From NCBI RefSeq assembly GCF_958979055.1, contig NC_084893.1:13871571-13935570 (forward strand): a DNA stretch of 64,000 bases, in the 5' to 3' direction. The DNA is from Alnus glutinosa (lineage: Eukaryota; Streptophyta; Magnoliopsida; Fagales; Betulaceae). The notes under the pieces were generated by a model that worked only from the letters and a program-made list of their open reading frames with translations, had not been told where the DNA came from and made no database searches. Below, piece by piece: positions 35,634 through 48,000 of the stretch. A program made the translations under genes and the position numbers. The first letter of the stretch is position 1, and each line of letters starts with the position of its first letter.

Positions 35634-35963
35634 AAAGCCGGTGATTGTGATTTTTTTGAATGGGCTGATAAGGAGATGTCTGCATACGAGAAGAGATTAG
35701 TGCAACATCTGAAAGAGATAAAGGAGAGAAGACAGGTTGACAATGACAAAGTTGAGGAATTAATTGAAAAAAAATGTAAAGAACAATTAGCGCAACATTT
35801 GAAAGAAATGGAGGAGAAAGTTGAGGAATTGATTGAAAAAAAATGTAAGGAACAATTAGCGCAACGTAATGAGAAGATGTTTCGTGTTTTGTTGTTAGTT
35901 GTCATTTTGCTTTTAACATTTTTTATTTTTGTAGTTATAGTGAACCTAGACATACTAACTTGA
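35634..35963 (+). CDS. GRF-type zinc-finger / coiled-coil / membrane-tail protein fragment
   Basis: A splice acceptor 'tttttttcatgcag' precedes the exon at 35634, which reads AGDCDFFEWADKEMSAYEKR. This is the carboxyl half of a GRF zinc finger (the 'CxFFEWAD' block) followed by the linker usual in plant GRF proteins. Then come two near-identical coiled-coil units (VEELIEKKCKEQLAQ, twice, at about 35752-35793 and 35821-35862) and a hydrophobic segment (FRVLLLVVILLLTFFIFVVI) just before the stop. The upstream exon with the first half of the finger (CxCG...) was not found, so the copy is probably a fragment captured by the transposon rather than a working gene. Confidence 0.6.
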   Translation, partial: KAGDCDFFEWADKEMSAYEKRLVQHLKEIKERRQVDNDKVEELIEKKCKEQLAQHLKEMEEKVEELIEKKCKEQLAQRNEKMFRVLLLVVILLLTFFIFVVIVNLDILT

Positions 35964-36819
35964 TGTTAGAATGAAATTATGGAAACAATTCAGTTGTATG
36001 AAAACTTTTTTCTGTTTGTACGAATTTCTTAAATGTGTATGTTAAATTGAATTGTTGTCTTTTGGTCTTAGACTGAATTGTTCCTATAGTTTCTTTGGTC
36101 TTTTGGTTAGTTGTTGATTACATGTTCTAATTGATTCGACAATCGCTCTTAGTCTCTTACTGTCAACAACGGCTATTTTTTTTTTACTGATGAACTCCTG
36201 AACTCCTTAGTCTTCAAGCTTTGCTGAAGTGTTTCCAATTCTCATAATACATACATATTCCATTCTTTTTTAATGTCATTGTTGATGCAGGGCTGGTGGC
36301 TGTTATTACTATTTTATTGACTTTTTTTAATTTTGATTATTGGTGGGTTATGATTGGGTATCTAAACGAAGCATGCTCAAAACAAATATGTTTATTCTCC
36401 TCTTTTTCTTAATCACATGATATTCTTCTAAATGCTCATTTGGCAATCAGGGGCTACCCACTTGAAGTTAAGGAGTCCCTGTCACCCAATTTCAGGTTGT
36501 AGTAACCAACAAAAGTTGTATGTCCTTTCTTGCCGACTCTATTTCCACTTTCTCAACATCAACAACTCACACGTCTGGATGGTCCAACCCATGGAAAACT
36601 TATCATCAAGATTCAAGACAAGCACGTAAACTAGAACATTAATGACAACCCTCACTCAAAAAATTATTCACACCTTTTTCAGAATTACAAGAATGCTGAA
36701 ACCAAGACTCAGCCAGCCACAATAAACAATACGATACAGCAGTTACACATTCCAAATGATAATAAATGACAATGCTGATTAAACTTCCAATCTTCTGCAT
36801 AAGAAGTCACAACAAAAAG
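35964..36819. other. Interior of the TIR element between GRF and MORF fragments
   Basis: AT-rich sequence following the GRF exon. A 65-aa plus-strand ORF at 36432-36629 is not recognised. No TE ends. Confidence 0.4.
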
Positions 36820-37494
36820 TTCGAATTGATCATAAGGAACTGCACACCCATTAATGAAAGGTTCACCTGCATAAAGCAAAGGAAAGATCAAAAGCAGAAA
36901 ATGTGCACTTTTCAATATTAACAGCAAATATTTTCAAAAACCATTTGCAGTTTTCTATTTCTTATTGTTTTACTTGCCAAACTGCAAGAATTCAACTACC
37001 CCAATTCCAATACATCAATACACTTAGCTCTAAATCCCTTAAGATGGTAGTCAACAACTAACAAAATCTTTTACATCATCATGCATCCTTCAACAACACA
37101 TGGACAGCATTCAAAAGACAATGAAGAAAAATTTAGATCCTGAAAACTGATCAACAGAACTAAAATTGATTCTCAGAATTAAAACAAAAAAAATGAACTA
37201 AGGACAATTACCTTTTGATTCCTTCAAATTCAATAAACAAGAAATTATTACTCTCAAAATATTACACTACATACCAAATGCTACGTGATAAAATACACAC
37301 ACCCTTACCTCCATAATCTTTGTTCTTAACATCCAAATATGAATCAGGAAGAACCCATCTGACTCCGGGGACTTCTGAAACATTCAAAAAAAAAATCCAT
37401 GAAAATTTCCACCGACCAAACATATTAATGAATATCAACATTTATAAAGCAACAGCAGAAGCAGAGCAAGTCCAACATCCTTGCTTCTTCCTCA
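36820..37494 (-). pseudogene. Captured MORF/DAG-type organellar RNA-editing factor fragment
   Basis: On the minus strand, exon A (37309-37374) reads [20 protein letters not shown] followed by G. It has acceptor TTTCAG|AAGTCC and donor GGAG|GTAAGG. Exon B begins at 36866 with acceptor ATGCAG|GTGAAC and reads GEPFINGCAVPYDQ before homology stops. A further upstream piece (about 37475-37494, acceptor ACAG|TGAGGAAGAAGC) encodes SEEEARM, matching the start of the same conserved region. In the family the order is SEEEA..., [35 protein letters not shown], and phase is preserved across the A-B intron. MORF/RIP proteins are needed for C-to-U editing in plastids and mitochondria. Only part of the domain is present, so no functional protein is expected. 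Confidence 0.78.
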
Positions 37495-37772
37495 CTGTAA
37501 GACGCATACAAAATACAACAAAGAACTTATACAAACTAGATACATGCGAACACACATATGATGTGTAGCATAAGCTTTTCTGAAGCGCGCACATGATATA
37601 TAGCATAGCCATACAACATTGAAATTGTCAATAACAATCCACCTTCATATAGGAAATGGAGAACCAAATCAAACTTGAAAGGGAGGGCATTTTAACAGAT
37701 GTTATGGACTTGAACCAACCTGAAAATATAATTTATTCCACCTAAATTATCTCAACAAACCAACTCAAAGCC

Positions 37773-37804
<32 letters not shown>

Positions 37805-38329
37805 GTCCTGTATATTACTTTCCACCCATCTCAACTCAACAAATAAAATAGCGAACTGTATATTTACTTACGACAGAAGCTGGGAAAAAAAAATTCTCAC
37901 TGAGCTAATAGGAAACAGAGAACCACCGATAAATGTATGGATAATGGTACTCAAATATCCAAAAAATTGATATACATGGAAGGATATCTCAACCGTCAGA
38001 AAAGAAAGCACAACACAACCAACCGAGAACTTACAACCAAAAATGTGTAAAATGGATCATCAGTAGAAGATCTTAATGACCACATTCCCTTAATACCTTG
38101 GAGTTCTACTGAAGCCTACACCATTTCATATATACACATCAATTTAGTTTAGTCTAATAAAAAAATCTATTTGTCATTCTAAGAAGCCACAGGATTGAAG
38201 CAAGAGAACAAATAAACTTTCAACATCACAGAATAATAATTGAGCATTTTACTAAGCCTAATTACTCAGTACACGAGACAGGAAGAAAATGAAGGAAAGG
38301 TATTTGCTTTAATACCTGAAGGAGACGGA
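37495..38329. other. Interior of the TIR element, right part
   Basis: AT-rich, with an A run at 37771-37800. No assignable coding sequence. It joins the inner edge of the right TIR at about 38330. Confidence 0.4.
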
Positions 38330-38852
38330 TTTGGGGGGAAGCCGGAACTGGAAAACGGCCGGAGATGGAAGAGGGCCGGAACTGGAAGATGGCCGGTGGG
38401 TGGGCTTTGGCCGAAGATGGAGAATGACGGTGATGGCGCCTGGCAGTACCTAGTGGCCGGAGATGGAGATGGAGATGGAAGTAGACGGTGGGGGACCTCG
38501 TCGGAACTGGAAGAATGATGGAGCTTGGAACGGTGGTGGGCTCGTGCGAAACACCTCGTCGGAATCGGAAGAATGACGGAGCTCGGGACGGTGGCGGGCT
38601 CATGCGAAACTGGTCGCCGGGACCGGAAGAACGACGGAGCTCCGAACGGTGGTCGACGGTGGGAAGATTTTGGGGTAGATGGAGAGAGGGAGGGAAAATT
38701 TGGGGGGAAGACAAAAATGAGAAAAATTGGGCCTCTGAACTGGTTTTGTTGTATTCGAAAATTTGAATTTTTTTTTTTTTTTTGGAAAAAAAAAAAAAAA
38801 TACTGTAAAACTAAAATGGCCCTTTCCACGTAGGAAAGGGCCGGGCAGGGGC

Positions 38853-39304
38853 ACGCGCCAGTGACGTCTTGTCTTTGAGCTGCGCGTGGCGGTCACGCTC
38901 CGCTTCTTTTCGCCTCGCAACGGTGGTGCCCGAACTCTGGGTGGCTGATCTGCTGTTTGGCAGCTTCAGGGAAGGCGCGTGCTGTTCACGCGCTGTTTTC
39001 TGGCGACGGCAGTGTTTCCTTCCGGCGACTTTGGATTGACTTCTGTTAGATTTGTTTGTGTATCCCTTAGTTCCTAGGTACAGTTTGCCTATGTGAGACT
39101 CAAATTTTATTGAATTTTTCTTTGTAAATGGGGCTTTATTGTAAATTTAGTAAAGTTTGAGATTCTGCATAGGTAGCTGTTTTTTAAGCCAGATCCTTCT
39201 GGCTTAAGAGTTTTGAGGGGCATGTCCCTCTTTGTAATTTTTCAGATCCTATAATAGGACATGCTGTTAGTTCAAAAAACAAAAAAAAAAAAAAAAAAAA
39301 AAAA
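38853..39304 (+). mobile_element. Retroposon-like unit ending in poly(A)
   Basis: A GC-rich 5' part (38853-39040; 'gcgcgtggcggtcacgctccgc') passes into AT-rich sequence and ends in a 26-bp A run at 39279-39304. The profile fits a LINE 3' end or a SINE-like retroposon on the plus strand. No ORF of note and no target duplication; the left side abuts the TIR element exactly. Confidence 0.4.
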
Positions 39305-40885
39305 GAATCAGAAAATTCAGACCCAGGAAACGCCCAAACTCAGCTCCTCAACGAGGACCCAAGGCCTTTACCGTATAACGTTGCCCCTAACAGATTGCCC
39401 CTAACACTTTGCCCATGTGATCACAAGCGAGGCTGCCCACACCAACAGTCTTCTTCTTGCTGTTCACAGAAGAGAAAACCCTAGCCTGAACCAGCACCCA
39501 GAACCAACCCTGCCGCCTTCATCTTCCACCACATAGCACCAACGATTTCCAACGCCCTAGTCACCTGAGCTACGGGAGGGGGCATACCCGTAAGGCCAAG
39601 AGTATCTGACATCCACTCTTCAGTGGCGGCACTAACCTTCGAACCTCTCTTAGCCATGGACTTGCGGAAGTAGAAGTTCAGAGGCTTAGACATCGCCGAC
39701 CCGTGCCCCAAATCCACATGACCGTCGAAAATCTTCTCCTGAACAGCCGCTGAGGAAGCCACAGAAGTAACTGGAAAATGAAAAGGAAGAGAAACGGTGC
39801 TCGGATCCGAAAACGGGTTCAAAACCGCATTTGGACCTGTACCCTAATTCAAAATCGTACCCAGATCCAAAACCAAAACCAAAACCAAACCCAAACCGGA
39901 CTCTGACACTACAGAATTGAGCTCACACCTCGCAATTACAAACCCTCTAGCCTTCTTCAGGATGGGCTTAAACCCAACTCGAGCGCTCTTGACACCTAGA
40001 GAGAGTTTGGGCTTCAGACCCACTCCAAAGAACTAGGCCATGGTCGTTGAAACCCGGTCCAAGCCTGACCTAAGGAGCCCGAGAAGCTTCTTCCAAAATC
40101 TATGATACACTAGCTTCATCTTCCTAACTTTGACGACTCCTTCCGTTTCTTCTCCATTAACCCCGGTGACTTCTCCTCCAAATCAAAGCAGTTCACCGCC
40201 ACTCTCATATCCTCTTCGTCTCTAAATAGCGACATCGGCAACAGATCCAACTTGCGCATCTCCGCCATCGACACCAGCGTAACCGAGATCTTAACAGAAG
40301 AACCAACCACCCCATGCACTACATTCGGGTAAGACGAAAACACCCCACCCTTCTCAGGGCTAGCCCCAAAAGAATGCCCACCAGAAAAATTCTGCAACTC
40401 CTTCCCCTCCGAAGAACCTTCTGCAACCACCATCGACCCAAACGCTGATTCTAGAAATGCCACAATCTTGCTAAGCTCACCCGCAACATGCCTCCAAACC
40501 CACCCTTCTCGACCCTCAGGGAGCCAGATAAACCCTTTCCAGCCACCAACTGCTAAAAGGGCCACCTCTAGAAACCTACCTGCCTGATTTCCACATCTCC
40601 GAACAATCAGCACCTTTGAATTCTCCTGAAAAGACTTAACAAAGTCCTCAACCCCCAGCGACTTGAGCGCCTCCTTCCCCGTGCCCACCAACCAAGCGGA
40701 ACACAGTGAGGCCAATACCACCACCCCTGAGAAAGACTTCATTTTTTCCTCCAAGCGAAGCTCAGATACACCAAACTTCGCCCTAAAAAAGAATCTTTAG
40801 CTTCCACAAGAAATCTGCACTCCATGACGACTGGCCTCAAGCGTCAAGCTTCGAAAAACCGCATCATGGAGGACGAACCCAAAAA
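39305..40885 (-). mobile_element. LINE ORF1 region, decayed
   Basis: The minus strand begins near 40830 with MECRFLVEAKDSFLG, homologous to the ORF1 starts at 29123 and 54229. It shifts frame and continues in the open frame 40754-40116 (VVLASLCSAWLVGTGKEALK; FVKSFQENSKVLIV; IWLPEGREGWVW), a DUF4283-like domain. A further ORF1-like frame is at 39822-39481. No endonuclease, RT or 3' tail follows before 39305. Together with 28450-29400 and 52709-57555 it shows that ORF1-bearing copies lacking ORF2 recur here. Confidence 0.68.
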
Positions 40886-42025
40886 ATAATGGGGTAAAAA
40901 ACAAGCCTACCTATACGAAGAAAAAAAGGAAGAGATAATATGGCGATTTGAAATTGAAAGCTAGCGGGACGCACCTACACGCCACCGGTAGCGGAGGGAG
41001 GGAGAGAGGGAGTGAGAGAGAGGTGAGAGAAAAAGTCAATAGCTACATTTATTGAAAAGAAAAAAGGTCCATATGAGACAAGGATAGGACTAGTAAATAA
41101 TTTATGGAATTGCGAGTCGAATTTATATGAATGTGTATTAAGCGAGTTGTCGAAAAACTTTTTCACTTGCAGCCCTAACCACGAGGCCTCATCCGTAACC
41201 TTTTCTATTTATAAATTCAGCTTCTCTCCGGTGGAGAGTAAAGAGAAAGAGTAATAATTTAATATCACTTAAATATATAATTTTTTATCACCTTATCTAT
41301 GTGGTAAAGTGGTCTCCCACTATTTTTTGAATTTTTTTTATTTTTATTTTTAAAAAATAAATTAAAGTGAGGACCACCTTCCCACATAAACAAGGTAGTG
41401 AAAAGTTGTATATTTAGATAGTAGTGAATCATTGCCCAATGAGAAATGATGTAAAAAGCTTTAACTACTCTTAACTGCCACGTAAAGTAGAAATGAAGCG
41501 GAACCTAAGTTTAGTTCTTTTTGCTACCAAAATTTACTTGAAAGTCAATAATTCTAATCAAACTTTAAAAGTAGAAAAAGTTATAGCTATTATCAATACT
41601 ACAACTTATATATATATATACGAACCGAATAGGAGAGACTGATGTACAATAAGTGAGAGTCACAAACTCCCAAGCAATTGTGATTGAAAGAGGAGACGTG
41701 TTGTTTATAAACATATCTCAGCTCTACTCCCGCTCCTGACCAATGTGGGACGAGGAGCACCGTTTGTTTTTTTGACATAAGAAAATCAACAATTCGATAT
41801 AAGCAAGCTGAATAAGAGAGAGTACAAGACCCACAAACCCACAACTTTGATACAATTACTGATTGAAAGAAGAGGCACAGCGCTTATAACTATAACTTTA
41901 CTCCAGCTCCGGGCCGGATGTGGAAGGAGGAACCACAGTACCACAACTTAATAAAGGCAAGTGCCCACATCTTTTCTTATGCAAGCGTCATTACCTAATG
42001 TAGATACCAATGCATCTTCTTTTTC
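40886..42025. other. 3' flank of the aminotransferase gene
   Basis: AT-rich sequence with a purine-rich GAGAGGG run near 41000-41030. It also has a diverged tandem duplication: 41630-41765 and 41800-41940 share 'gagagt...cacaaac...gattgaaag-agag' and 'ctc-agctc' blocks. The part next to 42025 is presumably the 3' untranslated region. Confidence 0.45.
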
Positions 42026-45000
42026 CTAGTCTGAATTGTTCTGATCAAGTACTGGCAAAGCTTGGTACAGAATTTCAGCTGCATGATCAAGCTCCTGCTC
42101 TGTTATGATCAGTGGAGGCACAAGCCTAACAACATTTCCTTTTCCAGCTGTTAATACAAGAAGGCCAGCATTTCGGCATGCATCAACAAGGGGGTTGGCA
42201 GATACATCCAACTCGATTCCGATAATAAGCCCGAGTCCACGTATTTCTCTGACATGCGAGCTTCCTCCAATCTTCTGCTTTAAAATTTCTTTCAAGTAAA
42301 GGCCTTTCTTAGAGACACTGGCTAAGAAACTAGGATTTGAGATTTTATCTACAACAGCAAGGGCGGCATTACAGACAAGAGGCCCACCAGCAAATGTGCT
42401 CCCATGATCTCCATAATTGATGGCAGAAGCAACTTTTTCTGTCACCAATACAACTCCAATGGGTAGGCCTCCTGCAAGAGGCTTGGCAAGTGTCATCATA
42501 TCTGGGAATATATCATAGGCCTCATGGGCCCAGAGGTATCCAGTTCGACCTAATCCACATTGTACCTGTAAAATGAGAGAAAAACAAGTCTATCAGAAAG
42601 GACAGATTTTACAACAAAAAGATCCCTTTGATTTTTTTTTTTTTTTTTTTTTTTTAATACAAGTTTGAGAAAAATTAATGAGACCTGCTATATGTACATC
42701 TCCAGTGATTTGAAAAAACGATGTACGGAGATGTACAAGAGATGGAAAAATAGCATTTCTCAAAATTAATACTACAATGCCCGCTATGATACTTTTCTGT
42801 ATTTTTGTGTGAACAAGATATGAAACAGACTAGTCTCACTGATATCATGGATCCCCGAGATGTCATCAAAAGAAAAATAGTTGCCAAAAGTGTACAGACT
42901 AAATACAAAAGTTTAGAAAATATAAATAAAGAACAAAAAAAGAAGCCATTTTTAACACCTTACCACTGAACTGTAGACATGAGGTAAAATTCCCAAATGT
43001 ATTTCATTTCAGTTACAATTCAGCCTAGATTATCTTGTTTTAAGGATATGAATGTTCAAAAGCCTACATATATAGAATTAGACTACATTAAATTTTGGTT
43101 AATGAAAACCTGGACCAGAAGTCTAAAATTGAAACATGAATCAGCACATAAGGATTTAGCTACACATAAGGATTTAGCTAGTTCAAACACGCACACACGT
43201 GCGCGCCCACACACACACATATGTATGTATGTAGAGAGAGAGAGAGAGTAACCAGGTAATGCAATGCATGAAAAGCTAAGAACTAGATGGTGGATTGTCT
43301 GTTCCTCTTTGTCTAGGGGGCTTATTTTCCATGGCATTATCTTTCAATTTGACATGGATTAGTGGGATTTTCTCCCTTAAATGTCTACTTAGATGTTTTC
43401 CTTCTCAGATTCCAGAGGCTGAGGAGGAATCCTTCCAGGTACTGTCATGTTAGCTCTGACATGGAGAACTTAGAGACTCCACTTGGTTGGTGGCAATAGT
43501 TTCAATGAACCTTATTCTCACTCAGAAATGATCTAAACTTTGGGATAGCTGGAAATTGTTCTTTGTCATATTTATGTGGAGAACCTAAGGCATCTTTCCT
43601 TAGAATGCCAGTTACCTAGGATTTCCAATCCTGCATAACTGCTTGGTGATAAGGGCTGTTGACGACTGGGGTAAGGAGTTAGACTGGGCCAATCATCTTC
43701 AGCAGAAAATAGTTATCAAATAAACTGTCTTTGCTGCAGAAGTTCTATACTATTTAAAAGAGAATGCAAAAGCCATGGGCAGTGATCAAAGAGGTTGAAT
43801 GGGAAATTGCGAAGAGTTTTATCTTTGAACAGAGTCATGGACTTTCCTATCTACAGAGAGATTTGTCAGCATTATCACATCAGCGCAGAAATTCCCGCAT
43901 CAGCTGAGTATCTTTGATTCCATTGTCTTGTGATAGAAGTCTCTCCTTCTTGTTGTCCTCCTTTATGTTTTTCTTTTTGGAGAAGGGATGGGGTCTGCTA
44001 AACCATGTATTGTTATTTGGGCTCTATGTTATTTTCGTTTTGGTAATAAAGCTGCCTACTTAATATTCAAAACAAAGTACAGTACCACATAGTAGTTGTC
44101 TCCATCAGATGTCGACAATGGACCCTGCTAGAGAAAATCTTCAAATTGCCAAAATTGGATGTAACAACAAAATCAGCAGCTAAAACCTTTTTCCCTCTAC
44201 TACCTCAGCTTGCTGGCAGAAAGTTGTTTATGCCATCCATAGACCAATGGATGCACTGTGGTATAGCTAAGTCAGATGCATCCTTGCTAGCAAATAGTAG
44301 ACATTATTTTTTTCTTCAGCATTTTTGCAAATAAGGATATTATAAGCGGAAAAAAAAAAAAAAAAAATCTCGCTACTTGATGGTTGTAAATATTGATTAG
44401 GTCTTTCCATTTATGCTTTGACAAGTAGGTGGACTCTAGGAGCTCCTGAAATACTTGTTCTCCATTGGTTGGTACTTTTTCTTGTTGTGTTGCATCTTTT
44501 AGGTACTTTTGGATGTTGACACCATTTGTGTGAAAGTCATATCTCCTCCTAGGCCCTGCTTTATAGTAGGACTAACAGTGGGTAATGGTTGCACTATAAG
44601 AACCAAATGAATATGTACCATGTAGATTTACTAGACATACTGTAACTGTTGCATGTTCCAAAATTTCTCAGTAGAGAAGCAATAGCAATCCAAAGCTGAG
44701 ATACGCTTGTTTGTGCCACAGGATGGCATAATGGTGCTTCAGCATAACTCCCCTGAAAGCGCTTTCAAAGCATTTTACCTCTTCACCACTAAAAAACATA
44801 ATCGAGCATTCAAGAAATAGACTTAAAGCAATATACCTCTATATACTAATTGGGAATAGAAATTTTGAGGGAAAGTTTGAGATATAGGTATAGATCCTCA
44901 AATGCAACCAAATGACACAACCACCTTTCTAATGCAAATGATATCAGCCAAGAAGAACAAGCACCAAAAAACTACAGAATTCCAGTCAGTGCTCAAAAAG

Positions 45001-48000
45001 TGTAAGTAGCAACATCATCCCAATAGACAGCAACAGTCTAACAAATGTAGTAGACTGTTTCTACTAACAGAATGTAACCACTTTCTACCTAAATTTTAAA
45101 ACACTAGCAAGAACCCCAAAGAACTACAATTCGCAACTACAAATTAACCACGATATGCTATTTTTTTTTTTTTTTTTTATAAAAAAAAAAAAAAAAGTAA
45201 CGATAATTTTTTGATTGGTAAAAACAACTCAGGCACTTGTATGGGATCAAACATATATCCTCATTCTCCACCTCCTATTTCAGTGGGAAGCAATTTGGTC
45301 CAAAAACCATGCTCAAGTGATGCTAATAATAACGATGATAATACTAATGAATTGGTTAAGATGATGATGTATCTAATAGAAAAACTCAGTGATGTGAAAT
45401 CTATGTGGAAAAATGATATGCCCCATATGAATCTAGCTAGATCCCTCTCTAAGATGGTGGTCGTCAGCTTAGAGGTCGGATGAATAGTGAGAAACAATTT
45501 TTGATGTATCTTACAGAACACCATGCCAAACACAGATATGTGTATATACAAGTATAAATAACAACATATTAACCACAAAGAATTAACATATGAAAAGGTG
45601 CATCACACCTACCAGGGAATAATAACCTAAATCTTATTTCAACTTTTGGGTGTTCTAGAGAGTATGTAGTCTGATATGAACAAAGGTTGGTGAGGTTTTG
45701 CCATTAATCTCAGAATCAAGTATTGAGAGTTGAGAGTCCAGCTAAAACAAGAGAATTGGATGGGCAGACAGTTTTGTATTCTAGGAAGAAAATTGGAAGA
45801 AAAGCGAAAATTTCATTTTGGACTCTAGACAAGGTCATTTATAAATTAACATTCCCAATACAAGCTGATCATAGAAGTTTTGACCACATAATCAGCGCTC
45901 AAGTGAATTATTTTCTGATATCAAAAATTAGGTTTTAGAAAAACCAAAACACAAAACAGTACTTTATGGGCATGCATGTCACTCTTATCAAGATGCAACT
46001 ATAAATCAAATTAAACAGATGATTACCTCATCAAAGACCAAGAGAACCCCAGCATCATCACAAGCAATACGCAAAAATTGTAAGAACTCCTTTGTTGCAC
46101 TGTATATACCCCCTTCACCCTGGATAGGTTCCACAAAAACCGCTGCAGTTTTCCCTTGCTGAATCAATTCTTTTGTAACTTGTATATTTCCATACTCCAG
46201 AAAAGTGACTCCAGGCATGACAGGTTCAAAAGGTGATCTATAATGATCTTTGCTTGTCAAAGCAAGAGCACCCATGGTCCGACCATGGAAGCTATTAGTG
46301 AAAGATATGAACTCGGTTGCAGGCTCTTTAGCATCAGGATGTGAGTATCTTTGAAACTTCCTGGCAAATTTAATAGCAGCCTCATTTGCTTCCGTTCCAG
46401 AATTTGAGAAAAACACACGATCAGCAAAAGAAGAAGCTACTAGACGCTTAGCAAGCTCTACCTGCAGCAAAATCTTATTATTAATTCTTAACAAATTCAG
46501 AAATGGTAAGCACAACAAATTTCAGAGAAAAATGTAGAGAAAAGGCAGGATTGAAACATAGTGTCACAAACAGGAATAGTTTTTTTCATGTAAAGAAGAC
46601 ATTTCTGGCATATTTTCTTCCTTCTCTTTCCCTTCCTTTTCTGCTCTCCTCCCTTCCTCCTTTTTTGATGAGTACAACACTTCTCCCCTCTATTGTTTGA
46701 AAATGTTTTGGACAAACACCCAACTAGCATTTGTCCTATAAGCAATGGCAAGTTTTAATATCTTAATTAGGTTTTAGCCAAGCTAATTATATTATTAATG
46801 TCAATTCAATCATAAAGACTAAAGATATTTGCACCCCTATAATGAATAAATACATTACACAATATTAGGAGGGGTGGGGGAATTATTTATTAGATTTGAG
46901 GTGGGTGATGATTCTAAGATCAAATTTTGGTATGATGTGTGGTGGGGGGATCAGACTTTGAAGGCAGCTTTTTCGGAGTAGTTTAATACAACTCGCTTCA
47001 AGATGGCTTTGGTGGCAGATCACTTGCAGTTTTCTAATGACACTTTCCAGTGGAACATCACTTTTATCATAACAGTGCATGAAGGTGGATTTGATTACCT
47101 CATTCTTTAACCTTTTGTATTATCTTAGATTGAGACGAGATGGTGAGGATAAGAATTGTTGTGTACCTTCCAAAAGGCGGGTTTTTGATATCAGATCATT
47201 TTACAATGCGCTAAATGTAATGGGTTTTTCTTGGTTTATGTATATTTTTGGTGATTTGCGTATAGAAATACGATTGATTGTTTGAATCTGTTTGGTTTGT
47301 TGTTCAAATGTATGTAGGTTCAACTGTTAGAGCTAGTAAAAGGCGAAAATTGTCCAAACCATGGTCCATAGCTTATGGCATGAAAAGCTGTCTCACAAAA
47401 TTTGCTAGATCATTTCTGTACATCATCCCATTTTCAGTCTTCCTACCAAGAGAGAGTGTGAGCTGAGAATTATGGGGTTTTCAAGTAGCTGGTCGGTGGA
47501 ATCCAAAGAGTTTGAAATGCTGGTAGTGGGAGGGGAAACAGGGGTTCGTATCAGGGAGAGTTGTAAGGGAAAGAATAGGTCGATCCTGTTAGATAGAGCT
47601 GAGTTAGCATGGTTGTTAAACACTTTTGAGAATCTGGTTTGCGTGAAAGACTCACGGGTTTTTTGGGATCAATCTCAGCATGGGTTCCCGCGGATCCTTG
47701 CGCAACGGCATTTTAACAGACATGATGGTTACATGGTCATAGAAGAATTTAATGGTGATCGGAGGAAGGATTCGATCTTCATCCCGGAGGGAAGATCCGG
47801 CCAAGGTTGGAATAGCTTTTGCGCGGAATTACACCTGGTCTCTGATTACTTCAAAGCCGGTTTCAGAGCCATGGTGGTAGAACCGGAGCTCCTCGCAGAC
47901 TTGAGAGGGAGGAGAAGCTATGCAGAGGTGTTGGCGAAGACAACACCTCCGCTGGATGCGCCTTTCGGTGCTGCTTCCGGTCCAGTAGCAAAAGTGCCGA

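Larger units (their letters stand above)
32548..38852. mobile_element. Pack-MULE-like element, 6.3 kb, ~500-bp TIRs, carrying host gene fragments
   Basis: The left end is GCCCCTGCCCGGCCC at 32548. The right end is its complement ending at 38852. The outer ~51 bp are a perfect inverted repeat, and similarity continues inward ~500 bp (left to about 33080, right from about 38330) through 'ccccaaattttccctccctctctccatcta' and GC-rich 'ccagttccgg/ccatctccggcc' units. There is no transposase. The interior carries exons of a MORF/DAG-like gene (minus) and a GRF-zinc-finger exon (plus). Long TIRs plus captured exons that keep splice sites are the Pack-MULE pattern. I found no convincing 9-bp target duplication, so the superfamily is inferred. 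Confidence 0.75.

Noticed and set aside
35588..35953. 121-aa minus-strand ORF over the GRF exon
   Set aside because: Antisense shadow of the plus-strand exon, which has the recognisable GRF block and a splice acceptor.
32539..38861. 9-bp target duplication for the TIR element
   Set aside because: The flanks ATCTTGCCG and ACGCGCCAG do not match; shifting the ends by a few bases did not help. The superfamily is therefore inferred only from the long TIRs and captured exons.
38240..38920. Several 92-187-aa ORFs on both strands
   Set aside because: Same repeated TIR units read in different frames.
45211..45578. 90-aa plus and 105-aa minus ORFs in aminotransferase intron 2
   Set aside because: No recognisable domain, within an intron, and overlapping on both strands.
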